A DNA stretch of 64,000 nt from Talpa occidentalis (GCF_014898055.3 NW_023601433.1:85569106-85633105), one strand, 5' to 3'; numbered from the stretch's first letter, positions 45,900 to 58,544 are shown. Translations and numbers: made by a program. Notes: generated by a model not told the origin, from the letters alone.

Positions 45900-48040
45900 T
45901 TCCCCCCGGTCTCACCCTCGTGGGTGGTTTAAAGATAAACATTTTTCTTACAAATGGCCCCGAAGCACAAACTGGCCACTTCCTCTGGGACTTGCGCTGA
46001 GAAACAGCCGCATGGTCAGGGGAAATGGAGGTGTGGGGGGGGGTTCTGGGCTAATTTTGAGTCCATGTGATTTGCGCCCTGGCTACCGGCCTCCCGAGTG
46101 GGTTCCAGCTCAGCCATACTAAGATCTCCGTCCTCTAACCCCTCAGCTCTGGGAACACGATGAGTTTTCAAGCGCACCCCGTTTCCAGGAAGGGAACGTG
46201 CTCCTTGAGGAAGATGTTCTCGCCGGGCTGCGGCAGCCCTGTTGTCACCACGAGGGGAGCTGGCGTGACAGCATCTTGCTTATGGGACCTGGGCCCCAAC
46301 GAACATTTCTGCAAGGAAACATATGAATATTCATAGCCCGGTGGCTAAATAAAGATTATGAGCCGCTTCACTTCAGGCCTTGGTGATTCACACCAAGTAT
46401 TTTGGGACGTGTTATCATCCTCATTTTACAGATGAGGAAACTGAGGCTCAGAGAAACGGTGACTTGCAGCAAGTGGTAGAGCCAGGATTTGAACCCCGGT
46501 CAGTCTGTCTCTAGAGGCCTATCCTTTAGCAGACCCAGTGAAATCACAACCCCAACCCCAGCAGTTCTTCCAGAAACTGATAGCAACCATCTCTCTGGCA
46601 TTTAAAGGACCGTCCTAGCTCCCAGCTCCCTACATAGCCCAGTGACTCATACATTTCAAGTGTCAGCCACTGAAGAATGATTAAGTTCAATTAGGTTCAG
46701 GATTTGTTAAAAATAGCCTTTCCTCTGAAGAATTTACTCTCCCTGCCTTTATGGGTACAGATCTCAGCAGCCCCCATGCAGAGAAGTGCAAGGTTTTTTA
46801 AATTAGAACCTGCCAGAATTGATTCTGCTAAAGGGATCTTCAGCTCCATCAGCGGGGCTTGGAGGGAGTGAGGTGTCAGCTTGCCAGAGCAATGAGCCAG
46901 CGCTGAGAGATGCTGGCGCCGGCAGAGGCTGCAGAATGCAGGAGGAAATGGCAGTCAAGCTGCAGAGGGGCGGGCAGAGGCCTTTGACCGCAGACCAAGA
47001 AGTGGGCTGCACAGGGCTCTGGCTACAAGGAGCTCGGCCTCTCGAATAAACTCGTTAGGACTGGGGGGCCCCCAGCGTCTGTTCCCCCTTCCTTCCGCCA
47101 TCCTAGTTTGTTCAGATGAGGATCTTCTCCCTTCCAGCCTGGTTTTCACCTCCTGGGTGGAGCTCAGTCACCCTCGCCCATCACAGCCGTCCATCGTCCT
47201 GGCCAGCCACTATACCGGGTCCAGGTTGAGCCAGCCTGGGCAGGGCACACAGCCTCAGCCTCCCCTCGCTGCTCCCCCCGCCCTGCCCACTGCCTGAGGG
47301 AAGTCCCTTAAGGTCCCTTGACCCACCTGAGTTGGATTCCCTTTTCCCCTGGGGTCCGGTGGGTCACAGCCCCTCCCCCACCTCCCCAAGCGAGGGACCC
47401 TCCCGGATTCAGGGCACCAGCGGCTCTGCCCCCCTGAGAGCGCGGGGACCTGCCCGCAGTGAAGTTGGCACTAATTCCACCGGGGAGCGGAGCCCCAGGT
47501 GTCTGCGGTGTTGAGAGAGTGAACACCTGGACCCTGCCCCTCCGCCCACGCGCTCCCCGCCTGCCTGCTGTGTCCCCCCCTCCGCCGCTGGGGACAGTGG
47601 GGTGGGGGGAGCCCGTGGGCGCTGAGCCGGGGAGGGAAGGAGGGGGAAGGGAAGACCCTGCTGGCCTCAGAGCAGCCGGCGGCCAGAGGTGGCCCAGGAA
47701 GCAGCAGTGACAACCAACAACCGGGTCCCCAACAGCCTGCATGCCCCCCCCCGCCCCTCAGGGCTCCAGGGACAGAGCATGGCGGCCTCCTCTGCAAGGG
47801 GAAACTGAAGCTGCAGTGCGGCTGATGCTGCCTTTGTCTCCCCGACACCCCCTCTCTCCTTCCTTCTTCCCTTCGTTGGGGACGGCGGGTGACCGGCTGA
47901 AAAGGCCACCCTTGACGTGAGGCGCCGCTGAGCTGGCTCCTGCTGAGGCCTGGAGAGGGGCTGGCCCTGGAGACAGCCGCCACGGAAGACGTTCATCGCC
48001 CCGGGCTGCCCTGCTGTGAGGGGCCACGCGCCCGTGACAG
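45900..48040. other. Intergenic upstream of CCDC63, no gene recognised
   Basis: One MIR near 46400-46500 and GC-rich sequence after 47300. No exon is supported. Confidence 0.5.
46395..46505 (-). repeat. MIR relic, well preserved
   Basis: TTTTACAGATGAGGAAACTG, GTAGAGCCAGGATTTGAACC, reverse MIR core. Confidence 0.88.
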
Positions 48041-48041
48041 G

Positions 48042-48302
48042 GACATGGCGGGACACAGGGCGGGACACGGGGCGGGATACAGGGCGGGACACAGGGCAGG
48101 ACACGGGGCAGGACACGGGGCAGGACACGGGGCGGGACACGGGGCAGGACACAGGGCAGGACACAGGGCGGGACACGGGGCAGGACACGGGGCGGGACAC
48201 GGGGCAGGACACGGGGCAGGACACAGGGCGGGACACGGGGCTGGACACAGGGCGGGACACGGGGCAGGACACGGGCAGGACACAGGGCGGGACACGGGCA
48301 GG
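48042..48302. repeat. 12-bp GC-rich minisatellite, about 22 units
   Basis: Unit GACACRGGGCRG, with A/G variation at two positions. Two late units are 11 bp. Because 12 is divisible by 3, overlapping frames stay open on both strands; these are not genes. Confidence 0.97.
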
Positions 48303-48309
48303 ACACCTG

Positions 48310-50030
48310 AGTGAAGCTTCCTCCTCAGAACTTCCAGCCCAGCCCAGCTGCCGGCTGAAGGCAGTTCAGTGGGTGACCCCAATGGTGAAAATAATCAAAA
48401 CAAGCCCAAAATGGAGTCGTCTGTGCCAGGACCCCACCCCGGCTTAATACCTGTTGCAGCCTCAACCTCTCCCCAAAGCAGAGTCCCACGCCTGGCCTTC
48501 CTGGTCAGCCCCAGCGAGGTCATCTGCACACGAGCAGCCCCTGCCTTCCCCCGGGGGGGCAGCTGTACTCGAAATAATCTTCTCTTTCGCTGGTGACCTT
48601 GTCTACCCTCTGTCTCCACGTCCCCTCCATCCTGAGGGGCCCCTGCACCCCTGGACGGGGGGCCGCACAGTTCACAAACTATTCAATAAAGCCAATTCCA
48701 ACTCCGAATTTGTGGGGTTTGGTAGCACCATCCGTCGCCACGTGGGACAGAAGAGCCACCCAGCTTCTCACATCAGCCCAGATGTGGGAGAAATAACAAA
48801 TGGTAGTTTTAAACCACTGCCTTCGTGGCTTCTTGCTGGACCCTGTTGTTGACGCCTGGAGCTGAGTCAGCTTCCTGGGACTGAGGGGATGCACCGCCTT
48901 GCTGAGCAGGAAAAAGGAAGAGAGCAAAGGTCTGGGCCCGGATGACCCTGTGGAGTCGACAAACTAAACCTGGACGCTTCCACCTTAAGGCTCTTTGTCG
49001 TGTCAGATTGAATGAAGCGTCTTATTTCTTAAGCCTCAATTAATCAGTTCTTCTGTTGTGGCTGCCAAGCCCACTGACATAATAGATTGGTTGCAAATAT
49101 GGAGCAAGATGATACTCGAAGGTCACTGGATTAAGACTGTCTTTTTATTCGGAGGCTTTGAGATCTCGGGGTTTTGCTGACACTGGAAGGCGCTGCCCCT
49201 CCAAGGTCAGCTAATTCCTAGAGAGCTAGAAAGGCTCCTGGGGGTGCACTTTTCATACGACCCCAACCAGCGCCCAGCTGGGGTCCCCCAGGTGGTGGCC
49301 CAAGTGCTGTGAGGGGGTGACAGTGTGAGGGAAGAGGACACACAGACGGTGCGGAGGCTTCCTCGCCCCAGGGGCTGTGCCTCCCGGTCTCGGGATCCAG
49401 TCTCTTCCACGCTGTGGTTTCAACATGGGATAACTAATCCTGGGTTGTTCAAAACAGGCCCAACGTGGTGCCTGTGTCTGGGGGTCCGAGGAGCCGGCCA
49501 TCGCTCATGTAATTAAAAGATACAAAAGTCCACACCCCCAGGGGCTTATGTTTAGACTGGGGAAGCCAAGTCTCCCAGCCCCAGACTCGGGGCCCTGCCC
49601 CAGCACAGTGCAGGGGCCCCTGCGTGGAAAGGGTGACAGTCCCAGGAGAGCCCAGGCCTGCGTGTTCTCTGCCCTCCGGGGGACATTCTACGGGCAGAAT
49701 TCTGAGCCAGGCCGGGGACACGCGTGGCGTGGCCCAGGCAGCTAGAAGGTGGGAAGCAGGCGCTGAGGCCGGAGGGTGGCGAACAGCCAGGCAGAGGGGT
49801 GGGCCGAGGGGCAGGGGCAGTATCTTGGTGAATTTTCTAGATGGCTGAGCTCCAGAACTGGCCTCTCCTACCCGGCACCTGCCACCTGGAGTTAGGGGCA
49901 GGATCTGCCAGTTAAAAGGGCTGAGTTCATTAAATACCTACCTTTCCTTGTACCCCCACTCCCAGGATTCCAGAATGAGATCAAGAAGAGAGCCCCCCAC
50001 CACCACAGCGCACAGTGGTGAGGAACTGGG
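48310..50030. other. Intergenic, no gene recognised
   Basis: Contains ACTATTCAATAAAGCCAATT near 48677, possibly an old LTR poly(A) region, and otherwise nothing I recognise. Confidence 0.45.
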
Positions 50031-50034
50031 GCTT

Positions 50035-50200
50035 CTGGAGTCTGACCTACAGGAGTAAAATCTCAGCTTTGCCCCTTACAGCTCTGAGGCCTGAGACAAG
50101 TCACTCCCCCTCTCTGAGCCTCAGTCTCTCTTCTGAGAAATGATAGCGACCTGCCTCATGCACACCTCAAAATTGGTGCTGAGGCCAGTGCACGGTAACT
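50035..50200 (+). repeat. MIR relic
   Basis: GACAAGTCACTCCCCCTCTC, GAGCCTCAGTCTCTCTTCTG. Confidence 0.7.
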
Positions 50201-51154
50201 GCAGGATAGCTTGCTGGTTATTTTTATTGCATATTATTGTCAAATGTCAAGCAGCGAGTAAGAGGCGCATGCCGGGTCCCAAATCTAAACCCAACCTGCC
50301 TGCTCTATTCTGTGACTACAGGGTAGCATCGGATCTTAACTGCATCCTGAGAGACGGCATGAACCTTCCCCGAGGACTGCACCCCAATTTTCTATTTCAT
50401 TTCTCTGAGGCCCCTTAGGATGTTGTTTTCTGACCACCCACACCAGGGGGCTCAACCTCAAAAGCAGCTTCTCTAAATGCTCCCGGCAAGCCAGGCTGAG
50501 GTCAGTAAGTGCAACTTTCATTTTCTGGGTCCCAGGCTTTCTCGAAAATTGTCCTCTCCTCAGAGAGATTTAGATTAATCCCCTTATCCAACAGCTCAGG
50601 ATCAGGCCAGCCATTAGGCCACCTGCTTCAGTCTGGCCAGAACAGATTACCTGCGGTGACCCCAAAATTCACTCATGCACACCTGTTCCGGAGACATTTG
50701 CTGATTAACAGCAGCAGGAGGTTGGGGAGGTGGCGTGTTTTTCACCTTCTGATTTGGACATGGAGGTCAGGCCACGTGATAGAGGGCTGTATTAATTCCT
50801 TCCTCACCCCTATTCCCCCAACCCTCCAGCTTCCTCCCTGCCCTGAATTTGCATCATGTGATAGTCCCATCAGATTCCACATAGTTTAATGTCCCAGAAA
50901 ATTAAAGCCGATCAAGTCAATGGTCAGTGAGTTAAAGACATTGCAAGCTGCCAGAATGTTCTGAAATTATCCCATTCACGAACATCTGTTGGGTTTTCCT
51001 TTCCTCTAGTAAGGGCACCCAGCCCTTGCCACTCCCTGCAGGGGAGCCACGTGGGGGGCGGACACGACTTTAGACGTCTCCCAAAGGGCAAAATTGTGGA
51101 GACTGGCCTGTTTCCTATTTGGTAAATCGGTGGTGGGCAGGTTCGTGGGGAGTT

Positions 51155-51250
51155 CCGGAATTGGGCTCAACTCCCACTTCTGCCCTGTGCTACCTGTGCG
51201 ACTTGGGTAAGTGACCTAACCTCTCTGCGCCTGTATTTCCTCCTCCAGGC
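51155..51250 (+). repeat. MIR relic
   Basis: TGCGACTTGGGTAAGTGACC, AACCTCTCTGCGCCTGTATT. Confidence 0.75.
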
Positions 51251-51288
51251 TGCCTCTGCACAACTTCAGGAGACGCCATTCACATCGG

Positions 51289-51306
51289 TGCACCAGAGGG
51301 CGCCAC
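51289..51306 (+). promoter_or_regulatory. CTCF-type motif, intergenic
   Basis: TGCACCAGAGGGCGCCAC matches the CTCF core (ACCAGRKGGCGC). It has the same strand orientation as the motif at 45434. Confidence 0.6.
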
Positions 51307-51434
51307 TTGCACAGACTACCAAGTGAATGCTCACTGTAGGGTCCTGTAAAGAGTGACTCTGGCAGAGCTACGTCTCAGACCTTTGCGGTCAGGGTCAACT
51401 ACAGCAAGCATGAGCACCCAGCAGTCACCCCAGT

Positions 51435-51560
51435 AGCTTTCCCCATTTTTACAGAAGGAAACATTGAGATTTTGAGAGGCTAACTGCTATGTCCCAGGTC
51501 TCACATTAAGTGAAGGAGTGAGAATTTGAATCCAGTTTCTTTTAATCCAGAACCTATGTG
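51435..51560 (-). repeat. MIR relic
   Basis: CCCATTTTTACAGAAGGAAA, GAGAATTTGAATCCAGTTTC. Confidence 0.65.
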
Positions 51561-52155
51561 CTCTCTGGCCTGATGTCTCCCGAAAGACCTCCAGTTTGGC
51601 TAGCCACACACTTCTTCACAGCCAGTCCACCTCATTCCCCTCAGGACACATCACCAGGAGTTATCCTTCTTGTTCAACTATGGTCTCCCCCCTCTCCTCT
51701 GCCACCCTGCAGAGCTCCAGGCAGTCCCTTACTTGGTTCTTAGCATCCTCTAGGTCATTTCAGATGCTTCTTCCATTGTTTCCAGATCCAGACATGGCAA
51801 ACACTTATTTCTCCCAATCTGATTCCATAGCAGACATTACTAATCAATCCTGGCACATTCCCCCCATCAATCCAGTACCAGCAATCTAGGTGGCCAGCCA
51901 TTACTGACAGATTCAGGAAATCCATCAAGAGAAAACTACACTTGTTACTCCCTCTGGAGATTGTAGACTTGAGAGCAAATGTAGAATCTTAATCAAGTCT
52001 GCCCCCTCCCTGCTCTAGAATGGCAGTAAGCATCCACTTAATAAGGACTCAAGAATTTTTTCGGGAAGGATGAGTTTGGCTTTCCTTCTCACCAGCAGGT
52101 GACCTTAGGCGAGTCCTTTCATCTTTCTAATGTCAAATAGAAAAGGAAGCTCAAA

Positions 52156-52223
52156 AAAAAAAAAAAAAATTAAGGGACTCTCCCAAAGTCACACAACTGG
52201 TTAAAAAAAAAAAAAAAAAAAAA
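52156..52223 (+). repeat. Two long A-runs bracketing a 30-bp MIR-like piece
   Basis: Runs of 17 and 22 A flank TCTCCCAAAGTCACACAACT, a MIR-like fragment. Confidence 0.85.
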
Positions 52224-52884
52224 AGAAGGAACTAAATTATGTCAAACAGAAACAATGAAACTTCCTTACTGTATGCTATAGGAGGCATGGCTCTATTGAA
52301 ATTCTTCACACACCACCTGCATATGGTCTGCACTCAATAATGCCAGACTTTTTGGTAGAAGAAGGAATTAGCCTTAGCCTTGCATACACTGTTCCGGGGC
52401 AGGGATCCTTTCTTGATATAAGAACGTAAAAGGTACAGAAAGCCCAAATATTGGTCACAGACTTGTGAGAATGTACCCTCTGGAATATAGGGGCAGAATA
52501 ACCCAGTACTTTCTAGAATTCTGGGCCAGACTCAGCAGCTGTGAGACCACGTGCTTGAGAAACCAGTTGGCCAGCTAAGAAGCAGAGGTTGGAATGCCAA
52601 GCTCAAAGGGTCCCTCTGACATTCTAAGCTGCCTTCTCCTGACGTCCCTGTGGCTCAAAGCAAGTAGGGGGGTGGCATGTTATATAGGGAGTTTCCCAGT
52701 CAGCTGTGAGACCTGGACTACCACTCACCTGCTGGGAAGACAGGATCCAGGAGGCTGGGCTCTGTCTCTGAAACGGGTCACGAATTCCTTGGGAACTTAC
52801 TGTCCACAGTTGCTGGTGGGTGATAGCCACCATGGATCTCAGTCCTGCCTCCCTCCTTCCTTCTGATTTCTAACCTACTGCTTG

Positions 52885-53060
52885 AAAACATGAACCATGG
52901 AGTCAAATCCCAGCTCCACCACTTACCAGCTTTGGGCAAGTTGCTTAAACTCTCTGTGCCTCAGTTTTCTCAGCTACAAAATGGAGAGAATAATAGTTCC
53001 AACCCTCACAGTGTCATCTCCTAGTCCTTGGCCTTTCCTACAGCCTAGAAGGGAGACCAG
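52885..53060 (+). repeat. MIR relic, well preserved
   Basis: GGAGTCAAATCCCAGCTCCA, GGGCAAGTTGCTTAAACTCT, GCCTCAGTTTTCTCAGCTAC. Confidence 0.88.
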
Positions 53061-53153
53061 CAATAAATGGTTGTATAGTTAATTAATTAATTATCATTGG
53101 GCTAAACACTGTGGCAGACCATGAGTACATTTAAGGGAGTTCCTGATCTATTC

Positions 53154-55064
53154 TTTTTTTTTTTTTAATATTAAATTTTATTTTTATATTCCCCCATACA
53201 ATTGCAAATGCCTCATTCTGACCCCAATCCTTCCCCTCCCGCCCCCCACCCCCAAAAAGTGTCTCTGGTTCATAGTTTTTTGTTGATTTTGATTTTCACT
53301 TTCTTATATTCATTTTCCTGGTCCCTTATTTAAGTTTTCTAGATTCCTGCTATGAGTGAGACCATCCGGTATTTTTCTTTTTCTTTTTGGCTTATTTCGC
53401 TGAGCATGATCCCTTCCAGCGCCATCCATGTTGCTGCAAATTGCATGTGTTTATCTTTTTTGAATGCTGAGTAATATTCCATGGTATATATGTACCACAT
53501 CTTCTTGATCCAGTCATCTATTTTTGGGCATTTGGGTTGTTTCCAAAGCTTAGCTATTGTAAACAGTGCTGCTATAAACATAGGGGTGCACGTGCTCTTT
53601 GGAATTGATGTTTCTGTGTCCTTTGGGTAAATACCTAGGAGTGGAATTGCTGGATCCTATGGAAGCTCTATGTTTAGTAGGTCCAGAAATCTCCACACAG
53701 CTCTCCACAGTGGTTGGACCAGTTTGCACTCCCACCAACAGTGCAGAAGAGTTCCTTTTTCTCCACACCCTCGCCAACATTTGTTGTTGCTAGTTTTTTT
53801 AATATGTGCCATTCTCACTGGTGTGAGATGGTATCTCATGGTAGTTTTGATTTGCATTTCCCTGATTACAAGTGATGTTGAACATTTTTTCATATGCCTG
53901 TTGGCCATTTGCATTTCCTCTTCAGAGAAGTTTCTTTTTAGCTCTTCTGCCCATTTTTTGACTGGATTATTTTCTTTGTTGTTGCTGAGTCTCATCAGCT
54001 CTTTGCAGATTTTTGTGATCAGTCCTTTATCATTAGTGTTGGGTGCAAAAATGTTCTCCCAGTTGGTGGGGTTTCTCTTTGTTTTTGTTATTGTCTCTTT
54101 TGCTGTGCAGAAGCTCTTTAATTTAATGTAGTCCCAGCTGTTTATCTTTGTCTTCACTATCACTGCTTTGGGTGATGTGTCTGTAAAGATGTCTTTGATG
54201 TGCAAATCCCGTAATGTTTCGCCTATATTTCCTTCTATGTATTTTATGGTATCAGGTCTTATGTCTAGTTCTTTAATCCATTTTGAGTTGATTTTTGTGT
54301 ATGGTGTGAGGTAGTGGTCAAGCTTCATTCTTTTGCATGTAGCGACCCAGTTTTCCCAGCACCATTTATTGAACAAACTTTCTTTGCTCCAATGCATAGT
54401 CTTTGCTCCTTTGTCAAAGATTAGTTGACCATAAATCTGTGGGTTTATTTCTGGATTTTCTATTCGATTCCATTGGTCTGTATGTCTGTTCTTGTTCCAA
54501 TACCATGCAGTTTTGATGATTATGGCTTTGTAGTATAGTTTGAAGTCTGGGAGTGTGATGCCTCCATTTCCTTCTTTTTTTTTCAGTAGAGCTTTGGCTA
54601 TTCGGGGTTTTTGGTGATTCCATATGAATTTCATCAATAATTGTTCTATTTCTTTGAAGAATGCCATTGAGATTTTGATTGGAATAGCATTGAATCTGTA
54701 TATTGCTTTTGGTAGGATGGCCATTTTAATAATGTTTATTCTTCCAATCCATGAGCAGGGGATGTCTTTCCATTTCTTTGTGTCTTCTTCTATTTCTTTT
54801 AACAGTGTTTTATAGTTTTCTTTGTATAGGTCCTTTACCTCTTTTGTTAGATTTATTCCCAAATATTTGATTTTTTTTGTTTCAATAATAAAAGGGGTGG
54901 TTTTTTTGATTTCTTCTTCTTCAGATTTATTGTTTGTGTATAGGAAGGCTACTGACTTTTGCGTGTTGATTTTGTATCCTGCCACTTTACTGAATTGATT
55001 GATGAGTTGAATTAGTTTTTCTGTGGAGATTTTGGGGTTCTCTATGTATATTATCATATCCTGA
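53154..55064 (-). mobile_element. 5'-truncated L1 LINE with ORF2 C-terminal part and target-site duplication
   Basis: Minus-strand L1 3' portion. The frame from about 55060 runs open through the thumb and cysteine-rich region ([18 protein letters not shown]) to the stop near 53339, except for one TAG at 53659-53657 where relatives have Tyr before [11 protein letters not shown]. Truncation falls just inside the FADD catalytic motif, so no active reverse transcriptase is encoded. A short 3' UTR and poly(A) follow. A 15-bp duplication TCCTGATCTATTCTT flanks both ends (near 53140-53154 and 55059-55073). The open frame shows a fairly young insertion. Confidence 0.93.
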
Positions 55065-55149
55065 TCTATTCTTGCCAAAAGGCAGGGGACCTGTTTCCCA
55101 GGGAAAGTAGAAGTTTGTAATTGTGTCCCTAGTGGTTGGCCCATTTATT

Positions 55150-57140
55150 GTCTCTTCACCAGAAGGCCTGGATCATATATATTTTATTTACTAATGTTTA
55201 CCTAGTTTGGGGAGGTACTCAATAATTATGCTTGAGTCAATGGGTGAATGAATGAGTTGATATCTGGGGCCAGAAGGATGAATAGGAGTAAACCAAGTGA
55301 AAATGTCCAGCACACAGTAGGTGCTCAAAGAATCTTGAAATATAGATGTACTTCCAGGGATGAGTCCACCAATCTTGTCATCAGTTATAAGTTCAAACTC
55401 CTTAGCCTACCCTTTTTGATCCCTTAAACTGAGTCCCCAAATTGCTTCAGTTAATCCAGTTACATACTAGTTTGCTGTTTCTCAGCCTCAACATTTCTGA
55501 CTTTAAAAAAAAATCAGTTTTGCTGGCATATAACCCTCACATCTTACAATTCACCCATCTAGAGAGTAGAATTCAGTGCTTTCTACTATGCTGTCTTGTG
55601 AGGACATGATGGAGCACATGGCAGCCTTTTTAGCAACATGAGGACAAAGGGAAGAAGGAAATACACTGAAGTTGAGGGGTCATGTTGATGAGAAAACCTG
55701 AGTCATTGATAACGTCATTGAGCTGTTGAATCACACTACCCACCCTCCCTCCTCCTGAACTTGACCCCCTCTCAAAACCTCCCAGGACCTGTACTCCAAG
55801 ATATGACAAAAGGATGTAAAGGGCTAATCAAAAATTGATTCCCTACCCAAAAATGAGTTCATATGTGAGCTATGTGGAATAACACCTTGGGAAAGAAACT
55901 GTGAATGCTACAGGGCTATACAACATACCCCCACAATTACAGGGGAGCTGGTTAAGAGCTAAGTAGATGTAGGTCAGAAGCCCAGCTTGGCCACTATGTT
56001 TGATATTGAGGTCAGCTCAATAAACAGAAACAGTTAAAAGAAGCAGCAAGCTTGTTTCTCACCTATGAAGGGTCCAGACCAGGCCTGGTTATGTTGGTCC
56101 GCAGTGCCGGGGCCCCAGGGTCCACCCACCCAAAGGCATCTCCATTCAGGGCCCCACCTCACAATCCCAAATGGCGGCATTTGTATTCCAGACGGCAGGT
56201 AAAAGAAGGAACAAGGAAGCAAACACACAGAGAGCACATCTGCCACTTCCTAGAGTTCTCCAGAAGGCGAACTTTCTTTCACTGTAATTCAGCCAAAAGT
56301 CCATGCCTCCCCGCAAAGGAGGCTGGGGGATTCTGGGTGGCCATGTTCTCTGCTAAAAATCGGACTCGTTTTCCCTTAGAGGAGGGGAACTTTGGAATGG
56401 ATGCTGGAGGATGTGCACAGTCTTTGCCACAGTTTTCCAGGCCTCAATTTCATCTTCTGTGAATAGATCTGCTTCATAAGGTCCTTGAGATAATTAATTA
56501 AGTTAATGAGTAGAAAGAGCCTAGCAAGTTGGCAACACATGTTAGCAATTATGATGATGATTAGAAAACATCCTGATAGCTAGTAAGTGGGAAGAAAAAG
56601 AAGTCAATGTTTTCTGTGCCAAACAGAGGCATGTCCCGTTCAAACAGGCTCCTGAGCCAGTACACCTGGGCCACCCCTGATGCTGGGAGCTGCCCAGACC
56701 AGAGAACCTGGCTCCACCGTACCGCCCAGAGAGCAGTCAGAGGTAAACCAGTGTCTCCCTTTGCTCCCAGGAAGCGAGTCCCAGTCCTCAGGAACAAGCT
56801 GTGCCCCTGAGAGCTCAAAGGCCTTTGCATTAGCTTGCACATTCATTTGCTTCTCCAACTTGTTTTCAGAGGCCAGGACGAGGCAGGCTGGTTCCTGGGC
56901 AACAGGGAAGCATCTGAAGATGGTGGGCGGGTCGGGGAGTGGGCACTGCCACTGCCCGCTGAGGAGAACCCTGCCGGGCAGAGCTGAAATCCTGGGCCTT
57001 CTCAGAGGGAGTGCAGTGCTCAGACTCTGAGCTTGGACAGAAACTTGTCCCCTTCTTAGAGGGGACAGTTTTCATTCTTTTCGATTTCAAAGTTAGCACA
57101 TTGTCATGTGTGCCAACAGAACAGCAAGCATCCAGCAGGT
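55150..57140. other. Intergenic, no gene recognised
   Basis: Scattered old-repeat-like sequence and no supported exon. The ORF at 56052-56462 has no recognisable family. Confidence 0.45.
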
Positions 57141-57149
57141 CCCGGGTGC

Positions 57150-57250
57150 ACCCTGGAATTCCCCTGGGGGTTCTCATAATTTAGTTTGCATCCGGGGCTC
57201 TAGTAAAATGCCAGCGACAGAAGCCAGCCCGAGAAATTCTGAATCTATAG
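57150..57250 (-). mobile_element. MER5-like relic
   Basis: CCCCTGGGGGTTCTCATAAT and AGAAATTCTGAATCTATAGG. Confidence 0.4.
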
Positions 57251-57364
57251 GTCAGGGTGGAAATAGGAATTTCTTCTTTAATGTTTACTTATTTCAAAAC
57301 AGTGAGAGAAAACATCCTTATAGGGGACTGGGTTTATTGCAAGTTCTTTATAAATAATAGCTAG

Positions 57365-57490
57365 TCTATCCTTTGCCTAAATATTGTTATTACTCCACTT
57401 TACGGATGAGGAAACTGAGGCACAGAGAAGTGAAGTGATTTGCACTGTCTTGCAGCTAGCAAGAAGCAGACGTAGGATTTGAACCCAGGC
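57365..57490 (-). repeat. MIR relic, well preserved
   Basis: ACTTTACGGATGAGGAAACT, GCACAGAGAAGTGAAGTGAT, GATTTGAACCCAGGCACC. Confidence 0.88.
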
Positions 57491-57802
57491 ACCAGGATCA
57501 GCAACCAGGCCCCACCTGCCATCTCCTCAACTTCTGCTTGAAGTAACCTGAGGGCATTTCACTTAGCACCTCTCAGACCTCCGAACACCTACCCCCTTCA
57601 CATTTTCCTGTAGGTACATAAGGGCATTGGGAAGGAGAGCCAAGGCATTCAGATCAGGGTTACCAGGGGTGTGGGGGGGTGGGGAGGGCACTGGGTGACT
57701 GGAGACAGGATGGAGGGAAACTTCAGGAATGCCTTTTAGTGCATTTCTACTTGTTTTTCGGTCAGGTGAATATATTTCCCTCTCAAAAAAATGAATACAT
57801 TG

Positions 57803-58078
57803 GACCTCCCTGGTGGCGCAAGGGGTTAAGCACCACACTATGAAGCAATCCGCAGCCTCTGTAGCACGAGTTCGATCCCCAGCCGGCCAGGGAGAAACCC
57901 ACACGGCGAGGCAGACCTCTCCTGTCTCCCCCGCTGCTCCCCTAGGCAGTATATTTCAGTCAATCTGCCTGTTCTGTTCCCCACTCTGTCGCTGGTGAAT
58001 CCTCTCACCGCCCCCCACCCCACCCCCCACATCTCTGGCCTGTACCCCAGCTCGTGTATGCATAAATAAATCTTTTTT
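57803..58078 (+). mobile_element. tRNA-SINE, subfamily B, with target-site duplication
   Basis: Head GACCTCCCTGGTGGCGCAAG, tail TGTACCCCAGCTCGTGTATG. Identical duplications AAAAAATGAATACATTG at 57786-57802 and 58079-58095. Confidence 0.95.
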
Positions 58079-58234
58079 AAAAAATGAATACATTGATTCT
58101 TGTTTTGATGGGGAAACGACACATAAGGAATACATTTTTGAAGCCCTATAGGGGATGAGACACAGGTTGTCTGTTTCATAGAAAGCAGGCAGTCTGGAGA
58201 GCTGGGCTCTGAACCACATACCACTGACTTCAAG

Positions 58235-58400
58235 TTCCAGCTTTGTCGCTAACGTGCTCTGGACCGGTGACTAGAAACTTGAACCTCTGGGACCCTCAGT
58301 TTCCTCAGCTGTAAATGGGGCTAATAATAGGGAGTCTGTAATAATAGCCTCCCTCCTAGGTAAGATGTCGCATAGAGGGCCAGCAAAGGGCTGGCCTGTG
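58235..58400 (+). repeat. MIR relic
   Basis: GACCCTCAGTTTCCTCAGCT, GTAAATGGGGCTAATAATAG. Confidence 0.8.
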
Positions 58401-58544
58401 GAAGCTTGATCAAAGCCTGCTGCATAGACATTTATAAATGGACTGACTCTTGATTTTCCACTGATGGTTGAGTCTCGAGCCCTTTTCTACATCAGTGTCA
58501 GCAGATCTAGACAGGCTGCTGATTCTGCGTGGAATACTTTGGAG

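Noticed and set aside
48042..48302. CRISPR-like regular repeat array
   Set aside because: Units are contiguous 12-mers with no spacers, in a mammalian genome.
47667..48382. Overlapping ORFs of 130-200 codons on both strands with repeated PVSR/PCPA/GHRA/TGRD motifs
   Set aside because: They are produced by a 12-bp tandem repeat, which keeps every frame open. There is no family, splice or start support.
53657..55144. 495-codon minus-strand ORF as a host gene
   Set aside because: It is L1 ORF2 C-terminal sequence. The first ~28 codons are flanking DNA.
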